This document shows, piece after piece, positions 34,841-46,400 of a DNA stretch of 64,000 nt. The notes beneath the pieces are model-generated. The model saw nothing but the letters and a program-made list of their open reading frames with translations. It had not been told where the DNA came from and did no database searches. Position numbers and translations under genes: made by a program. Source of the stretch: Rhynchospora pubera (lineage: Eukaryota; Streptophyta; Magnoliopsida; Poales; Cyperaceae); contig CM051460.1 in NCBI GenBank assembly GCA_028095005.1, positions 18,647,501-18,711,500 on the forward strand, given 5' to 3'. The stretch's first letter is position 1; each line of letters begins with the position of its first letter.

Positions 34841-36722
34841 TCCACATGGCATATGTAGTAAACTGGCGGCCACAGTTACCACCCCGGGCAACCATGACCG
34901 AAATACCGAGTCTTTGACCCTAAACGGCTAGTAGGTAGCATAACCAAGTTAAAAGTAAAAACCCATCATCATTAGTATTTAATTTAAAATTATAGGTGAC
35001 CGAACATTGAATGCATCCCAACGACAAACGTAAGCACTTTAGTGGGGATGGTTGCCGCTGGTGAACAACACCACCCACTGCCTTTAATTCCATCAGATTA
35101 CAATTTACAATTCAGTCATTCACCTCCTGCAATTGCAATTGCCAGTTGCCACCAGACAAAGATTTCTCAGAACATTATTTCCTATCTCATCTCCATAACA
35201 GAAAATTAGAAGCACGCACAACGGCACATGACCCCACAATCATTGCTCCTTTTCAATCCAACTCGTGACATTTATTTCCCAAGCACCTCTTCTGCTCTTC
35301 ATTCATCCGTCCTTGCTTGGCGTGTACTAGCCTTTTCTTCTGCTTCTCTCTAGAAAAAAAAACTATTGATTTATTTATAAAGTTGCAATTAATTAAACAG
35401 GGAGGTCGGTTATACTGTCGTTGTACTGCATGATCAATGTTACAGTATCTTATACAGTATTCCATTAATGTTACAGTATATTATAAATTGTAAATTTTCA
35501 GATTCAAAATATTTAATGTAATGTCCATGAGTTTTTTTTTATTATTTTCTGGATATATGAAAAGTCATTGAAGTTACTATTGTTGGACAGTTTATAAATG
35601 TTCAAAATTAATGAAGATTGTCCTATCAAAAATAAATATTTAAGAACTATATTAATTTACTTATTTTAAGAGTTCATGTCTGGAGTGTGGACCATATTAA
35701 AAACTCAAATCGACTCGATGGTCTGGATTAAAAAAAAAAAAATTCAAACTTAAGAGTCATATTGTTAGTCAATATTTACTATGTTAACAATTTGTACTTT
35801 CTCTAATTTCCACATTCTTTTTGTCAATTAATTTATTGTTAGCTAATAATTCCATGTTCTCTTAATTTATCAAAATTTTTGAAATATTATGAGTTGCTAC
35901 AATATCTATTTAATGAACTTATTTCAATTAATATGAGAGACTATCATGACAAGTTACACGGCATGTTCTCTGTGATATGACATATCAAGATATCATGTGC
36001 ACAATGTTTTCAGTTAATGTAACATTTTAAGTAATTATACTATTTTTAATAAATTATTAGTATATATGTGTACTAAAAGATTGTCTCCTCAATTTAAATG
36101 CATGCATTAATCATAATACATGAAAAGTCAAGCGTTTTACATTTAAAAACTCTTTCATAACAACTTAATTACAACAATATACTATTTGCCACACACAATT
36201 GAAAAGAAGAAGTTGATGTTTCTTTTTTTTTTTTTTGCAACTCCCATTTATTATTTCTTTTAAAAGAATAATACACTAGCGACACTTGAAATTCATAGCG
36301 AAAAACAAGAAAGTGACTGATAACTGATTAGTCTTAGTCATCTCTATATATCATCCTAAAAAGAAATTCATTGACTGACACTATAAGAGTTCCATTAATA
36401 AATTTCAATCCGATTAACAATTATACCGCTAATTTCTTCAGGGTGCGCCAAGCAAAAACTAGTTTGCTGCATAATAATAATAATTAGTTAGGCATAGGCC
36501 CACTTTACAAATCAAATTTAATAAATAGAAGCTAACAGACGATGCAGAAGAACCCACCTACTCATCCTCTTTTTTAGTTTTTTTCTGTAACAACTTACTT
36601 TACTACTCTGGCTCTCCACTAGTGCCAGAACAAGGCACAACCCAACACAACACCACACCAGCAATGTCCATGCTGGTACTGGTGCCACCTCTAATCCCAA
36701 CCACATTATTCCTCTCCACGCC
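34841..36722. other. Intergenic and upstream region of the receptor kinase
   Basis: AT-rich with no supportable gene. The last ~120 bp before 36723 is C-rich and lacks upstream in-frame coding features; it is likely the 5' leader of the LRR kinase. Confidence 0.5.
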
Positions 36723-39487
36723 ATGACTACCTCCGGTGACTACTACCTTCACGGCGCCCTTCTCATTCTCCTCCTCATGGCGGCGTCTCCTCCTCACTCG
36801 GCCGAGGCGGCGTCGGCTATGGAGAAGCAGATTCTCCTCCAGTTCAAATCCAACATTACCTCCGACCCAACTGGCGCTCTCTCTTCCTGGACCTCCTCCA
36901 ATGATCCCTGCCTCGATTTTATCGGAGTGTTCTGCGATCCCTTCGGCGCCGTGCAGAGGATTGTGGTACACCAAGCCGGGCTTGTCGGAGTTCTCTCTTC
37001 TTCTTTGGCCTCTCTCCCTTCCCTACAATCACTTTCTCTTTTTGGAAACAGTTTATCAGGGGAGATCCCGGCCTCGTATGTCTCTCTCTCGCTCACTCTC
37101 CATAAGCTGAATCTGAGTAGAAATGCTCTTTCTGGTGAGGTTCCTGCCTTTCTCGGCCAATTTGTCGGGCTTCGCCTCCTCGACCTCTCTTACAACAGCT
37201 TCACTGGTCAGATCCCAGAGGAGCTGTTTCAGAATTGTGTGAAGACCCGGTATGTATCACTTTCTCACAATCTTCTCACTGGACCCGTGCCTGATTCGAT
37301 TGGCAACTGTACAAATCTAGCCGGTTTTGATTTCTCCTTCAATAACCTCACAGGCGAATTCCCGCCGCAGATCTGTGAGCCGCCAACGATCAGTTATGTT
37401 TCTCTTAGGAGCAACTCTCTTTCTGGAACTGTAGCTGATAAGATATCTAATTGTAGAAGTTTAGATCTTTTTGACATTGGGAGCAACTCTTTTGCGGGGT
37501 CGGTACCATTCAATCTCGTCAGCCTTGTGAATATAACTTATTTCAATGTTTCTTGGAATAAGCTTGATGGGCAAATTCCAGAGATTAGCTCGTGCGGAAA
37601 GAGATTGGGCTACTTTGATATTTCGGGGAATACCCTGGCTGGTACGGTCCCAGCCAGCATTTCCAATTGTGGTGCATTGCGTTTCTTGGATTTAGGCTTC
37701 AATAACCTCACTGGCACAATCCCCAATACAATTGGTGGCTTGAAATCTCTCTCGGTTCTTCGACTGAGTGACAATGGAGGCATTATGGGACAAATTCCAG
37801 CTGAGTTAGGAGGGATTGATCTGCTTCAAGTCCTCGATTTGGGAAATCTGGATCTTTCTGGTGGTATTCCGGAGACTCTTAGTCGATGCCGATTTCTCCT
37901 TGAGATGTGAGTTGCTTTATACACTAAAAACTTTTGATTATATTAAATGCCAAGAAACTTCATTTCACGAGTCAATGAAATGTTTAGTTTTCTTATTCTT
38001 TCAGGGATTTATCAGGCAATCAATTGCAAGGAGAGATTCCAGCAAGTCTATACAACTTGACGTACCTCAAAATCCTTGATCTCCACAGTAACCATTTAAA
38101 TGGCTCAATTCCATCCACAATTGGCAATCTTACTAATCTAGAAGCATTGGACCTCTCCAACAATTCACTTGGGGGGCCAATCCCTCCATCATTGAGTGGC
38201 CTAACAAATCTGACCCATTTCAATGTATCAGATAACAACCTTTCTGGAGAAATTCCTAACCCTGGAATTCTTCAGACTTTCAGTGCATCGGCATTTATGC
38301 AGAACCCATTACTTTGTGGGGCCCCACTGAACAACAACTGCGCAGGAGCTAAAAGACTTCGTTTGCCAGTTATTATAGCAATAGTTGCGGCAGCAATAAT
38401 TCTTGTGGGAGTTTGCATAGTTTGTGCGATGAATATAAGTGCATACAAAAAAGGTGGTGGCGGGAAGGTAGTAGAAAAAGAGGAAAAGGAGGAGGAAGAA
38501 GATGAAGAAGAAGAAATAGTAGCATCAGAAAGCACTCAACCACCTCCTTCAGTGCCATCTTCTGGGGTTATTATTGGAAAACTGGTTCTTTTCAGCAAAA
38601 GCCTTCCATCCCGATATGAGGACTGGGAGACAGGTACAAAGGCATTATTGGATAAAGAATGTGTGATAGGAACCGGGTCGATTGGTACGGTTTATAAAGC
38701 TAGCTTTGAGAGTGGAGTTTCTATTGCAGTCAAAAAATTGGACACATTAGGTCAGATTCGGACCCAAGATGAGTTTGAACAGGAAATGGGCAGACTCGGA
38801 GGGCTAAGCCACCCCAATCTTGTACCCTTCCAGGGTTACTACTGGTCTAGTAATATGCAGTTGATTCTCTCTGAATTTGTTCAAAATGCAAGTCTCTATG
38901 ACCACCTCCATGGAACTAGGGCCCACACTGAGCTATTTTGGGACAGGCGGTTTAAAATAGCTCATGGTACAGCACGTGCTATTTCATATCTACACCATGA
39001 CTGTGTGCCTCAGGTATTGCATCTGAACATTAAATCCACGAACATATTACTAGATGAAAGCTATGAGGCTAAGTTATCTGATTATGGGCTGGGTAAGTTG
39101 TTACCGATTCTTGGTAGTTTTGAATTGGCAAGATTTCATACAGCAGTAGGTTATGTGGCACCTGAGCTGGCGTCTCAGAGTTTGAGGTATAGTGACAAGT
39201 GTGATGTGTATAGTTTTGGGGTCATTTTGTTAGAGACTGTAACAGGTCGAAAACCAGTTGATAGTCCTGGCACTGCCAAAGTTGTGGTTTTGCGGGATTA
39301 TGTCAGAGAGGTTTTGGAAGAAGGGGTTGCCTCAGATTGCTTTGATAGAAGGCTAAGGGGCTTTGTTGAAGCTGAACTGATTCAGGTGCTCAAATTGGGT
39401 TTGGTTTGTACTTCTGAGGTGCCAGCTAAACGGCCCAGCATGGCTGAGGTGGTGCAGTTTTTGGAGTCTGTTCGAACCAGTACATGA
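36723..39487 (+). CDS. LRR receptor-like kinase, At1g12460 type, probable pseudokinase
   Basis: Two exons, 36723-37906 and 38005-39487 (intron splits one ATG codon), give 888 residues. A signal peptide (about residues 1-30) precedes the LRRNT (KQILLQFKSNITSDPTGALS, paired cysteines in DPCLDFIGVFC). About 20 plant-type LRRs follow up to residue ~480, then a Cys pair (LLCGAPLNNNC). A membrane span at ~515-537 is followed by an acidic run of Glu/Lys at ~552-565. The kinase domain (~614-882) keeps a glycine loop (IGTGSIGTVYKA) and the Lys of AVKKL. The catalytic-loop HRD is HLN (734-736) and DFG is DYG (754-756). Loss of the catalytic Asp predicts weak or no phosphotransfer; as I recall, the At1g12460 relatives share this. 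It likely signals through a partner. Ligand unknown. Confidence 0.93.
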
Positions 39488-39853
39488 TTTGATTTATTAA
39501 TATTTAAAAAATCAACTTACATTCTTTAGTTTTTTTTTTTCTCAATTCATTACGTGATTATTCTTTGTTGTAATAAAGACATACTTTCGAGTGTTAATTT
39601 TATGGGCTGAAGGTGTTCTTGTTCAGATATTTCATTTCCTAAGGAGTTCTGGATGTGATATTTTTGTATTTTAATTAGGGTAGGTACTGAGAAATTCTTT
39701 TGTCAACGGATTAGTTTATACTATTAGGAATGGTTGAACCATAACATCTTTGATCAAGGAGCAGTCGCATCTAACCCTCAAAAGATCGCTTATATATTTT
39801 CCAATCGCTCGTCATAGCCATTAACAAATATCATTGTAACAATACAACAAAAA
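39488..39853. other. Spacer between receptor kinase and VPFxWE gene
   Basis: 366 bp of AT-rich DNA that must contain the 3' UTR of the kinase and the leader of the next gene on the same strand. No other feature. Confidence 0.5.
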
Positions 39854-41167
39854 ATGGAAGCAGATATGGAAATCATAAGTGTCAATTACCCGAAACGTGA
39901 GAGACAACAAATTTCGGTCCCGTTTATGTGGGAAACAAAACCTGGTACACTCAAACGGGATTGGATTTCCAAACCTGTTTCTCTGATCTCATATCCACCT
40001 CCATCTCCATCTCCGTCTAAGCTTGTAGTGAGTGTACCATTCCAGTGGGAAGAAGAACCCGGAAAGCCGTTGACACAATTATCTCCACAACCATATGATG
40101 CAACAAACATGGACCTATCGACCGAATCCTCTTGCTCTTGGAATCCTTTTCTGGCCGGTGGTGATGATTACTCGATTGGCTTCGACCTAGATAACTTCAA
40201 CAATCCATTCGTTTCAGGGCCTACACTTCCCGACATTCCAATCACAGAAGAGAAAGATGAACCTTTGTTAATGCAAAGTATGGACGAAGAAGACTCAAAC
40301 TGTCATGAAAACATGGATTCCTTGTCAGAGACTGAACAATACAGTAGTTCAGAGAGCTCAATAACTACTCAGAATGGTGCAAGCAGTAATGGTTTTGACA
40401 TGGAATTACTATTTGCTCTTTCTTCTCCTGAAGTTAGTTTTCTTGGAAACCTCTTAGAAAAGAAAGGGGATGATAAGCTAGGACCTGTTGGAAGAAGAGA
40501 ATTAACCCTCGGTGAACTCATAATGCTCAGCCGCAAATTGAGCTGCCGAAACAAGCCGCAAATTGTGCATAAGAAAAACCCATCAAAGGTAATTTTTCTT
40601 TACTTGATTTCCTTAATAATATATCCGGAAATATGTTATATATGTTAGTCTTAAATTTTTCATGAGAAGGACGTATAGATAACTTTTGGTTTGCTAAAGA
40701 TGACGAAAACCCAACTAATGTATGCAAGTTGTAAAGAGGACGCTATTTAAGCATCAACTAGCTAAAGTAACAGTTAGTGTACAAAACCTTAATCGATGCT
40801 ATCCGGACTAGTAATTAACACTCGATATAATTATTATAATATCTTTCTTTATCATAATTATTTGTGTAAAGATCCTCTACATTAATTAAGATCGCAATTA
40901 TAGAATAAAGCATGTATTATCAGCATGGGGTACATGGGATGATGGGAACTATCAATTATGTGAACTATGATTATAATATATCCAATTAAACAACTAGTAC
41001 CACCAGGCTTTAATTTAACAAGTGGAACTTTGACAAGATTTGATATTATTTTCTATGGGGGAGCCATTATTTCATTATTACATTGTTGAAGAATAATTTT
41101 TCGCTTATAATTGTCGTTTCTCGTTTATCAGGAACTAATCAGGAAGATTCTAGTCACATGCTTTTAG
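39854..41167 (+). CDS. Plant VPFxWExxPG-motif protein (DUF688-like), unknown function
   Basis: The first exon (39854-40588) encodes 245 residues. A consensus donor (AAAG|GTAATT) follows, and a short phase-0 second exon 41132-41167 would add 11 residues, total 256. Reading through the donor instead gives 264 residues with an unlikely hydrophobic end. Two VPFxWExxPG motifs (residues 22-31 and 61-70) are the hallmark of a plant-only family often annotated as hydroxyproline-rich or DUF688. The rest is Ser/Glu-rich and disordered. Near the end, RRELTLGELIMLSRKL is another conserved-looking helix. No catalytic feature is visible. The second exon is predicted only from splice consensus. Confidence 0.7.
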
Positions 41168-41808
41168 GCTTTGTTTGGGCATTAACAAGGTCCGTTGGTG
41201 GTTGGATACATTTGCGTGGAATCCTGGCAGTTTTCATCTACTTTTTTTTTCTTTAATTTCTGGAGAAAGATTCTCTGTTTTATTAAAAAAGCTTGTAACT
41301 ATTGCTAGCATAAGACTGCTGGCACACTCCCGTTTTAATATTTATAAGAGCTACCTGTATGTGTTGTCACTACATGTGCAAAGGCAGCAAAGCTTTGGGA
41401 CCATCAATCAACAAATTAAAGCCATATAATGCAGACAGAAGAACATTTTTTTTTTCCTTTTTACCTCTTTTCGTTGTTGGTCAAATAATAAAATGGTGAA
41501 AACGTTGGTTGGTAAGGAATCTGGGTTGCTAAAAGAGAAGAAATTGCCGTTGAACTAGTCTAATGGAGTAATTTGATCTCCCCCCCCCCCCCCCCCCCCC
41601 CCCCCCCGCCTTAGAAGCTGTTGCTTAGTAAAAGCAGAAAAAGAGATTATTAAAAAACTTTTGAATAATTTTTTTCTCCAAAGGCTTCGTCCGTTGAAAA
41701 TGGATTAGAAAAAAAAATTATATAGAAAAAGAAATGTGTCCAATAACCCTGATCGGGCAGGGCAGGAAAAAAAAATGTAGAATATATATGTAATTTTATA
41801 GAATGGAC
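41168..41808. other. Intergenic with a long poly-C run
   Basis: AT-rich sequence with no gene, interrupted by a run of about 28 C at 41580-41607. The run length is probably polymorphic or approximate in the assembly. Confidence 0.6.
41580..41607. repeat. Poly-C homopolymer, about 28 nt
   Basis: An uninterrupted C run (G-run on the other strand), rare in an AT-rich plant intergenic region and difficult to sequence exactly. Confidence 0.9.
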
Positions 41809-41816
41809 AAAAAGGG

Positions 41817-41820
41817 AAAA
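41817..41820 (-). terminator. RNA polymerase III T-run terminator of the tRNA gene
   Basis: On the minus strand the tRNA 3' end is followed after five bases by TTTT, then CCC and TTTTT (41809-41813). This is a standard Pol III stop. Confidence 0.75.
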
Positions 41821-41825
41821 TCACC

Positions 41826-41848
41826 GCTAGAAGGAGGGCTTGAACCTC

Positions 41849-41881
<33 letters not shown>

Positions 41882-41898
41882 AACTGAGCTATTCCAGC
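41826..41898 (-). tRNA. tRNA-Asn (anticodon GTT)
   Basis: The 73-nt minus-strand gene folds into a full cloverleaf. The acceptor stem is GCTGGAA/TTCTAGC, including one G-T pair. The D-arm sequence is TAGCTCAGTTGG (A box), the anticodon loop CTGTTAA between TGTGG and CCACA, and the T arm GGTTCAAGC (B box). Anticodon GTT specifies asparagine. There is no intron and CCA is not encoded, as expected for a eukaryotic nuclear gene. It stands alone between protein genes. Confidence 0.95.
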
Positions 41899-42775
41899 AG
41901 TTGTTGATACTAATATCTTAACATTATACTTATCCAGTATTATATTGGCTTACTGCAAGACTAAACGATTATGCGAACGGTTAAATTTTAAAATTAACTT
42001 TCTGACTTTCTGGCAGTGGCGTGTGCGTTCCAAAGTTTCAGCCTCCTGAACGGGGTTATTTATTTTTAGATAATGTAAAGTTTGAATGGCCTTTTACATA
42101 AAAACAAAGTAATAAATTAAAATTACGGACTCCAACATGTACGCAGTTGTAAACTTTATTTGTATTAGCTTAAAAACTTTAGCTATTTATTGTTGAGGAA
42201 AATAAATAATAATTATAATACCATTATATAGGGAGTGCTGTGAACTTCTTTATTAAAGGTAGGTTTGTAACTAACGCAATAACATTCATAAGATTGAACA
42301 TTTTAAATTTCGGGTGAAAATTTTGGAAGATCTTACAACTTTTGTGTTATTGACTACAGCATGATTTATCTCTCTAATGCTGCTGAACTTTTGATTCGTC
42401 TCTGTGACGCAATTCCATCATTTTTATCAATTAAACAATTAATGGAAGGATGATGTCATTGTCTGTCGCAAAATCAAAGTATTTAGTGTCCTGATCAACA
42501 ATTGATGCGGGTCAAGAGTTTAATGTCGTCCTAAGATATTTATTAGAGAAAAATATTGATGTTCTGTCGCGCGCACACCATACGAATGATGGACAATTAG
42601 ACATGAATCTATACATAGCTTGATTGCAATAAGACAAACATTACCGCATCACTTATCAGCCCCACGCTATGAGAGGATCTAGAATTTTTTTTAACATTCT
42701 AAACGAAACAACACAAGAAAATTCCTTCAAGCCTAATGCAACAGCTGCACATTATTTAGTGCCTTTCTTCCCTTT
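41899..42775. other. AT-rich intergenic DNA
   Basis: No gene or element that I can support. Confidence 0.5.
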
Positions 42776-42922
42776 GGCTCCGTTTGGATGGTGTGGGAAT
42801 AAGAGGAATAAGAGAAGAAGTATTAGAAAGTGTGTAATTTGTGAAGAGTTTAAATTGTTTATAATAAATTTGGAAGTAGAAAGAAACTATTCCCTTATTC
42901 TTGCACCCATACAAATGGAGCC
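42776..42922. mobile_element. Short MITE, copy 5 of the six-copy family
   Basis: The left end GGCTCCGTTTGGATGG and right end (inward) GGCTCCATTTGTATGG are flanked by ttt (42773-42775 and 42923-42925). The core reads TTTGTGAAGAGTTTAAATTG, then TTTATAATAAATTTG. Subterminal GGAATAAGAGGAATAAG matches copy 4. Confidence 0.82.
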
Positions 42923-43490
42923 TTTATTCTTGTATGCGTTATCAGTTCGTGTAAAGGTTAAAAGAGGCTATAGTTATAGGATTGCACATTTCTGCAAGCT
43001 ACATGACTTAATAATAGGAAGCTTATCAACATTATAATGCGAAATATAGAGAGCAAAAGACCACAACTTACAATATGAACCAATAATCCACTAATAAATC
43101 ATTATCATTTTACATAAACCTTTTTCTCCATCTCAGGTTGAAATAGAGATAATGCAGCAAATTCTATAAAAAAAAATTAAACAATCTTTCCTACCACAGA
43201 ATTTGCACTTCCAACTTTCATCCTATTTACAAATCAATGTAACAAGTGTTGTAGTATAAAATAGTGCTCCATGCACCAACTGACAAAATCTTCAATTTTC
43301 TTACTCTTGAATTCTGTATAACTAGCAATAAGTTGTTCAATGAAGCAACATTTTTGTCAAAATGAGCATTTGATGTCACAATGATCTGTCGTTGTAGGCC
43401 TCAAGCATTATAGCCTTGTCCTGTAAAGAGTTCAATTTCAATGTGAGGCTTGGTTGGAAGTTTGGCATTGCAAACTTAAATCTCTGACTT

Positions 43491-46400
43491 TCAGTCACGT
43501 GCAAGTTTTGAAGCAAACTCCCGCTGAGAGAAGAAAAACAGAAAGAATTTGCCTTGAACTTCCTTGCAGAACTTACAATAAACACTTAGATGTAATCAAC
43601 AAGACATTGGAATTTTTCAAAAACAAGAATAGAAGTACCAGAAAATAGGACAATTATAGCTTGTATTGACCACTAGTAACAATGACATCCAGCTCTAGAA
43701 CAGTTTTAGTTCTCCTGGTATATTACAATAAATAATAGCAAATAAATAATCCTCACCTCATTTTGCATGCTACTCTCTGAAGGGAACCACCGCATGAGAA
43801 TTCCAAGGTGCATTACTGCCGGAATCAATTTGAAAATTAGCGGAGTTGTTACCTACACAATCACATAGAGATTTTAAATATAGAACTTAAAAAACAAAAG
43901 TCACGAGCTTACAAAATCATGACAAAAATGAACAAGAATTTACCAAGCTAAGAGCAGTGGTCCCAAGCAGCAACAGATACATTTTTGCCTACAATGCAAA
44001 CTTACATTAGGAAAATGATTAAATGAATGATTTAAGCCCATCAAAAGAGAACATAAGATACTGTCAAACTCCTAATATCCAAGCTAACAGACACACATTA
44101 GAAAAAGAGCATCCGTTCTTTAAGATTAAATTCCTAAACTTTCTATTGATGAAGTAATTACTTTTTTTTTGAGTAAGGGAATTGTCATACTAAGAAAAAA
44201 TAGTCTTAACTTGGTTAATTATATCAGTTTTGATGTTAAGGCACATATAAGCATCAGATGTTTATCAGATAGTGAGAAGATGCTAGAAGATCACCTCAAC
44301 AAGGTTAAGATGTGAAGCACGGCTTAAGAGTACAAATGCAAATTCCCCAATTTGTGCTAAAGATAATCCCACCTGAAGCAAAAAGGCAAAATAATAAGAC
44401 AAGGTTGACATTGGTACCAATAAACTAATTATTGTGTAAACAAAAGTTTGTAATGCAGTACTTACAACAAAAGCTGTTCTGATGCTGTAACCGAATGCCT
44501 TAACAACTATGGTCACAACAAAAGTCTTGATTATAATAACAAGAATGACAGAAGCAAGTAGAATGTCAACATGGTTCCACAGGAATTTCACATGTATCAA
44601 CATGCCAATGCTAGCAAGAAAAAGTGCTGCAAATAAGTTTCTTATAGCCTCCACCTATATTTTTTACAATAAAGAATAAACAGTTAATATCATCAATGGT
44701 CCTTAAAGAATCTAAAATAAGAATTGTTATAAAAGAGAAAGCACCTGCTCCAAAGTATGATGAGCAAAGTCAGTGGTGGATACCATAACACCAGCAACGA
44801 AAGAACCCAGCTCTAAACTCAAACCTAGCATATCACTGCACTAACCAGCACAAAAGTAGTAGAGTAGAAACAAATCAGTTGCCACAAAATGTTTTTTTTT
44901 CTAGTGTCTGTACCTATATTCCTAATTAAGGTTTTGATGAAAGTTTCCAGCAGTACTATAGTTGTTTTTATTACACTTATGCTATATCTTTTGGTTTTAT
45001 ATCGGAGTATCAATTTTATATACATTTCTTTGAATTATTCAAGGATTTGTTAAACTGCACAGATACTAACCCAGGCAAGTAACAAGCAGAATGCCACAGC
45101 AGCTAACTGATATAGTTCATTTGTCTGGAAAAAAAAAAGAATCAACATTAATGACCCTTGATCAATAAGGCCGAAATATAGTTGTTTCGTCAGATTGTCT
45201 TCCTTTTTTATCTCAAACCTAGGCAAATAACTCACAAGTAAACAGAAAAGTTACATTAAGTTTATACTCACTTGGGATGATAACTGGATCATGAGCTTCA
45301 AAAAGCGAGGAACAAAATACCATGACAGCACTGCTGTGACAGCTATAAAACCAGAAAGAACCAATAATCTGTATTTGAGCAAACAGCATTACATTATATA
45401 CGATATAAATGCTCAAGAAAGCCGCTAATTTGTTTTTTTTTTATATAAAATGAAGTTTCTCAAATCATCTAAAATCATGCTATTTTTCTTACAATTTCCC
45501 CATCGACATTATTCCTCCCATAACACCACTGCTGCCGCCCAAAACTGGAAGTAGAGCAAATAATAGTCCAACTGCACAATCCTGCAGAAAAAAAATATAC
45601 ACAAATTCATGGTAAAGAAGCCTTGGAGTGAAAGAGATGACAGTATTTGCAAGCATTCTCGATGATTCAGTTTCAATATAAAATATTTAGGTAACTACCT
45701 AAGTAAAGCAGTTCTCTTGTTTTCCCAAAAAAATGCAATTTTGTCAACAAAGCTGTGAGCTAAGTATTGTATGTGCAATTATCTAGCACGTGATTAACTT
45801 TTTAGAAAATAATAACCAATTGATAATCCTTAATTTTCCAAACCTGAAGAATCAGTGTGCCAATCGTAACTTGACCGTAAAGCACATTCGTGGTTCCCTT
45901 TTCTACCAAAAATTTAGAAACCTGATGCAGCACAGAATAAATGATATTAAGACTTTCTGATAAGAAAAAAATTAAAATTAATTTTCAGTTACTACAGGTA
46001 TTCAATTCATTACCACTGCAGTTGAAGACATTGACAAAAAAGAGCCAACAAATATGCCTTCAGACAAATTGGCACCACACAACTGCATGCAATAACATTT
46101 GCTACATTAATATGTGATTATAATTTAATAATAACAAGCAGAATTTCAATCCGTGATATAGAAGTAACATACCATGGCAGTTACTCCACACAAGAACATG
46201 AAAAGAACAATCTGAAGTAGGCCTCCAAAGATGGCAACAGCACCGACTACTTTCAACTATATATATTTATTAAAGACTAAAATAAGCACTGGTTCAAAAA
46301 ATTAGATGAAAATTTTACAAGTTTTATTTTGCAAAATTAGATGCAAAATACCTTTGTCACAGAAAACTCAAGACCTAGGGCAAAAAGAAGAAACACTACA

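Noticed and set aside
36603..36974. Minus-strand frames opposite the receptor-kinase signal peptide and LRRNT
   Set aside because: Antisense shadows of the real first exon.
41132..41167. Treating 39854-40648 as a single-exon 264-residue protein
   Set aside because: The extra C-terminal residues come from AT-rich intron-like sequence after a strong donor; the two-exon model is preferred, with modest confidence.
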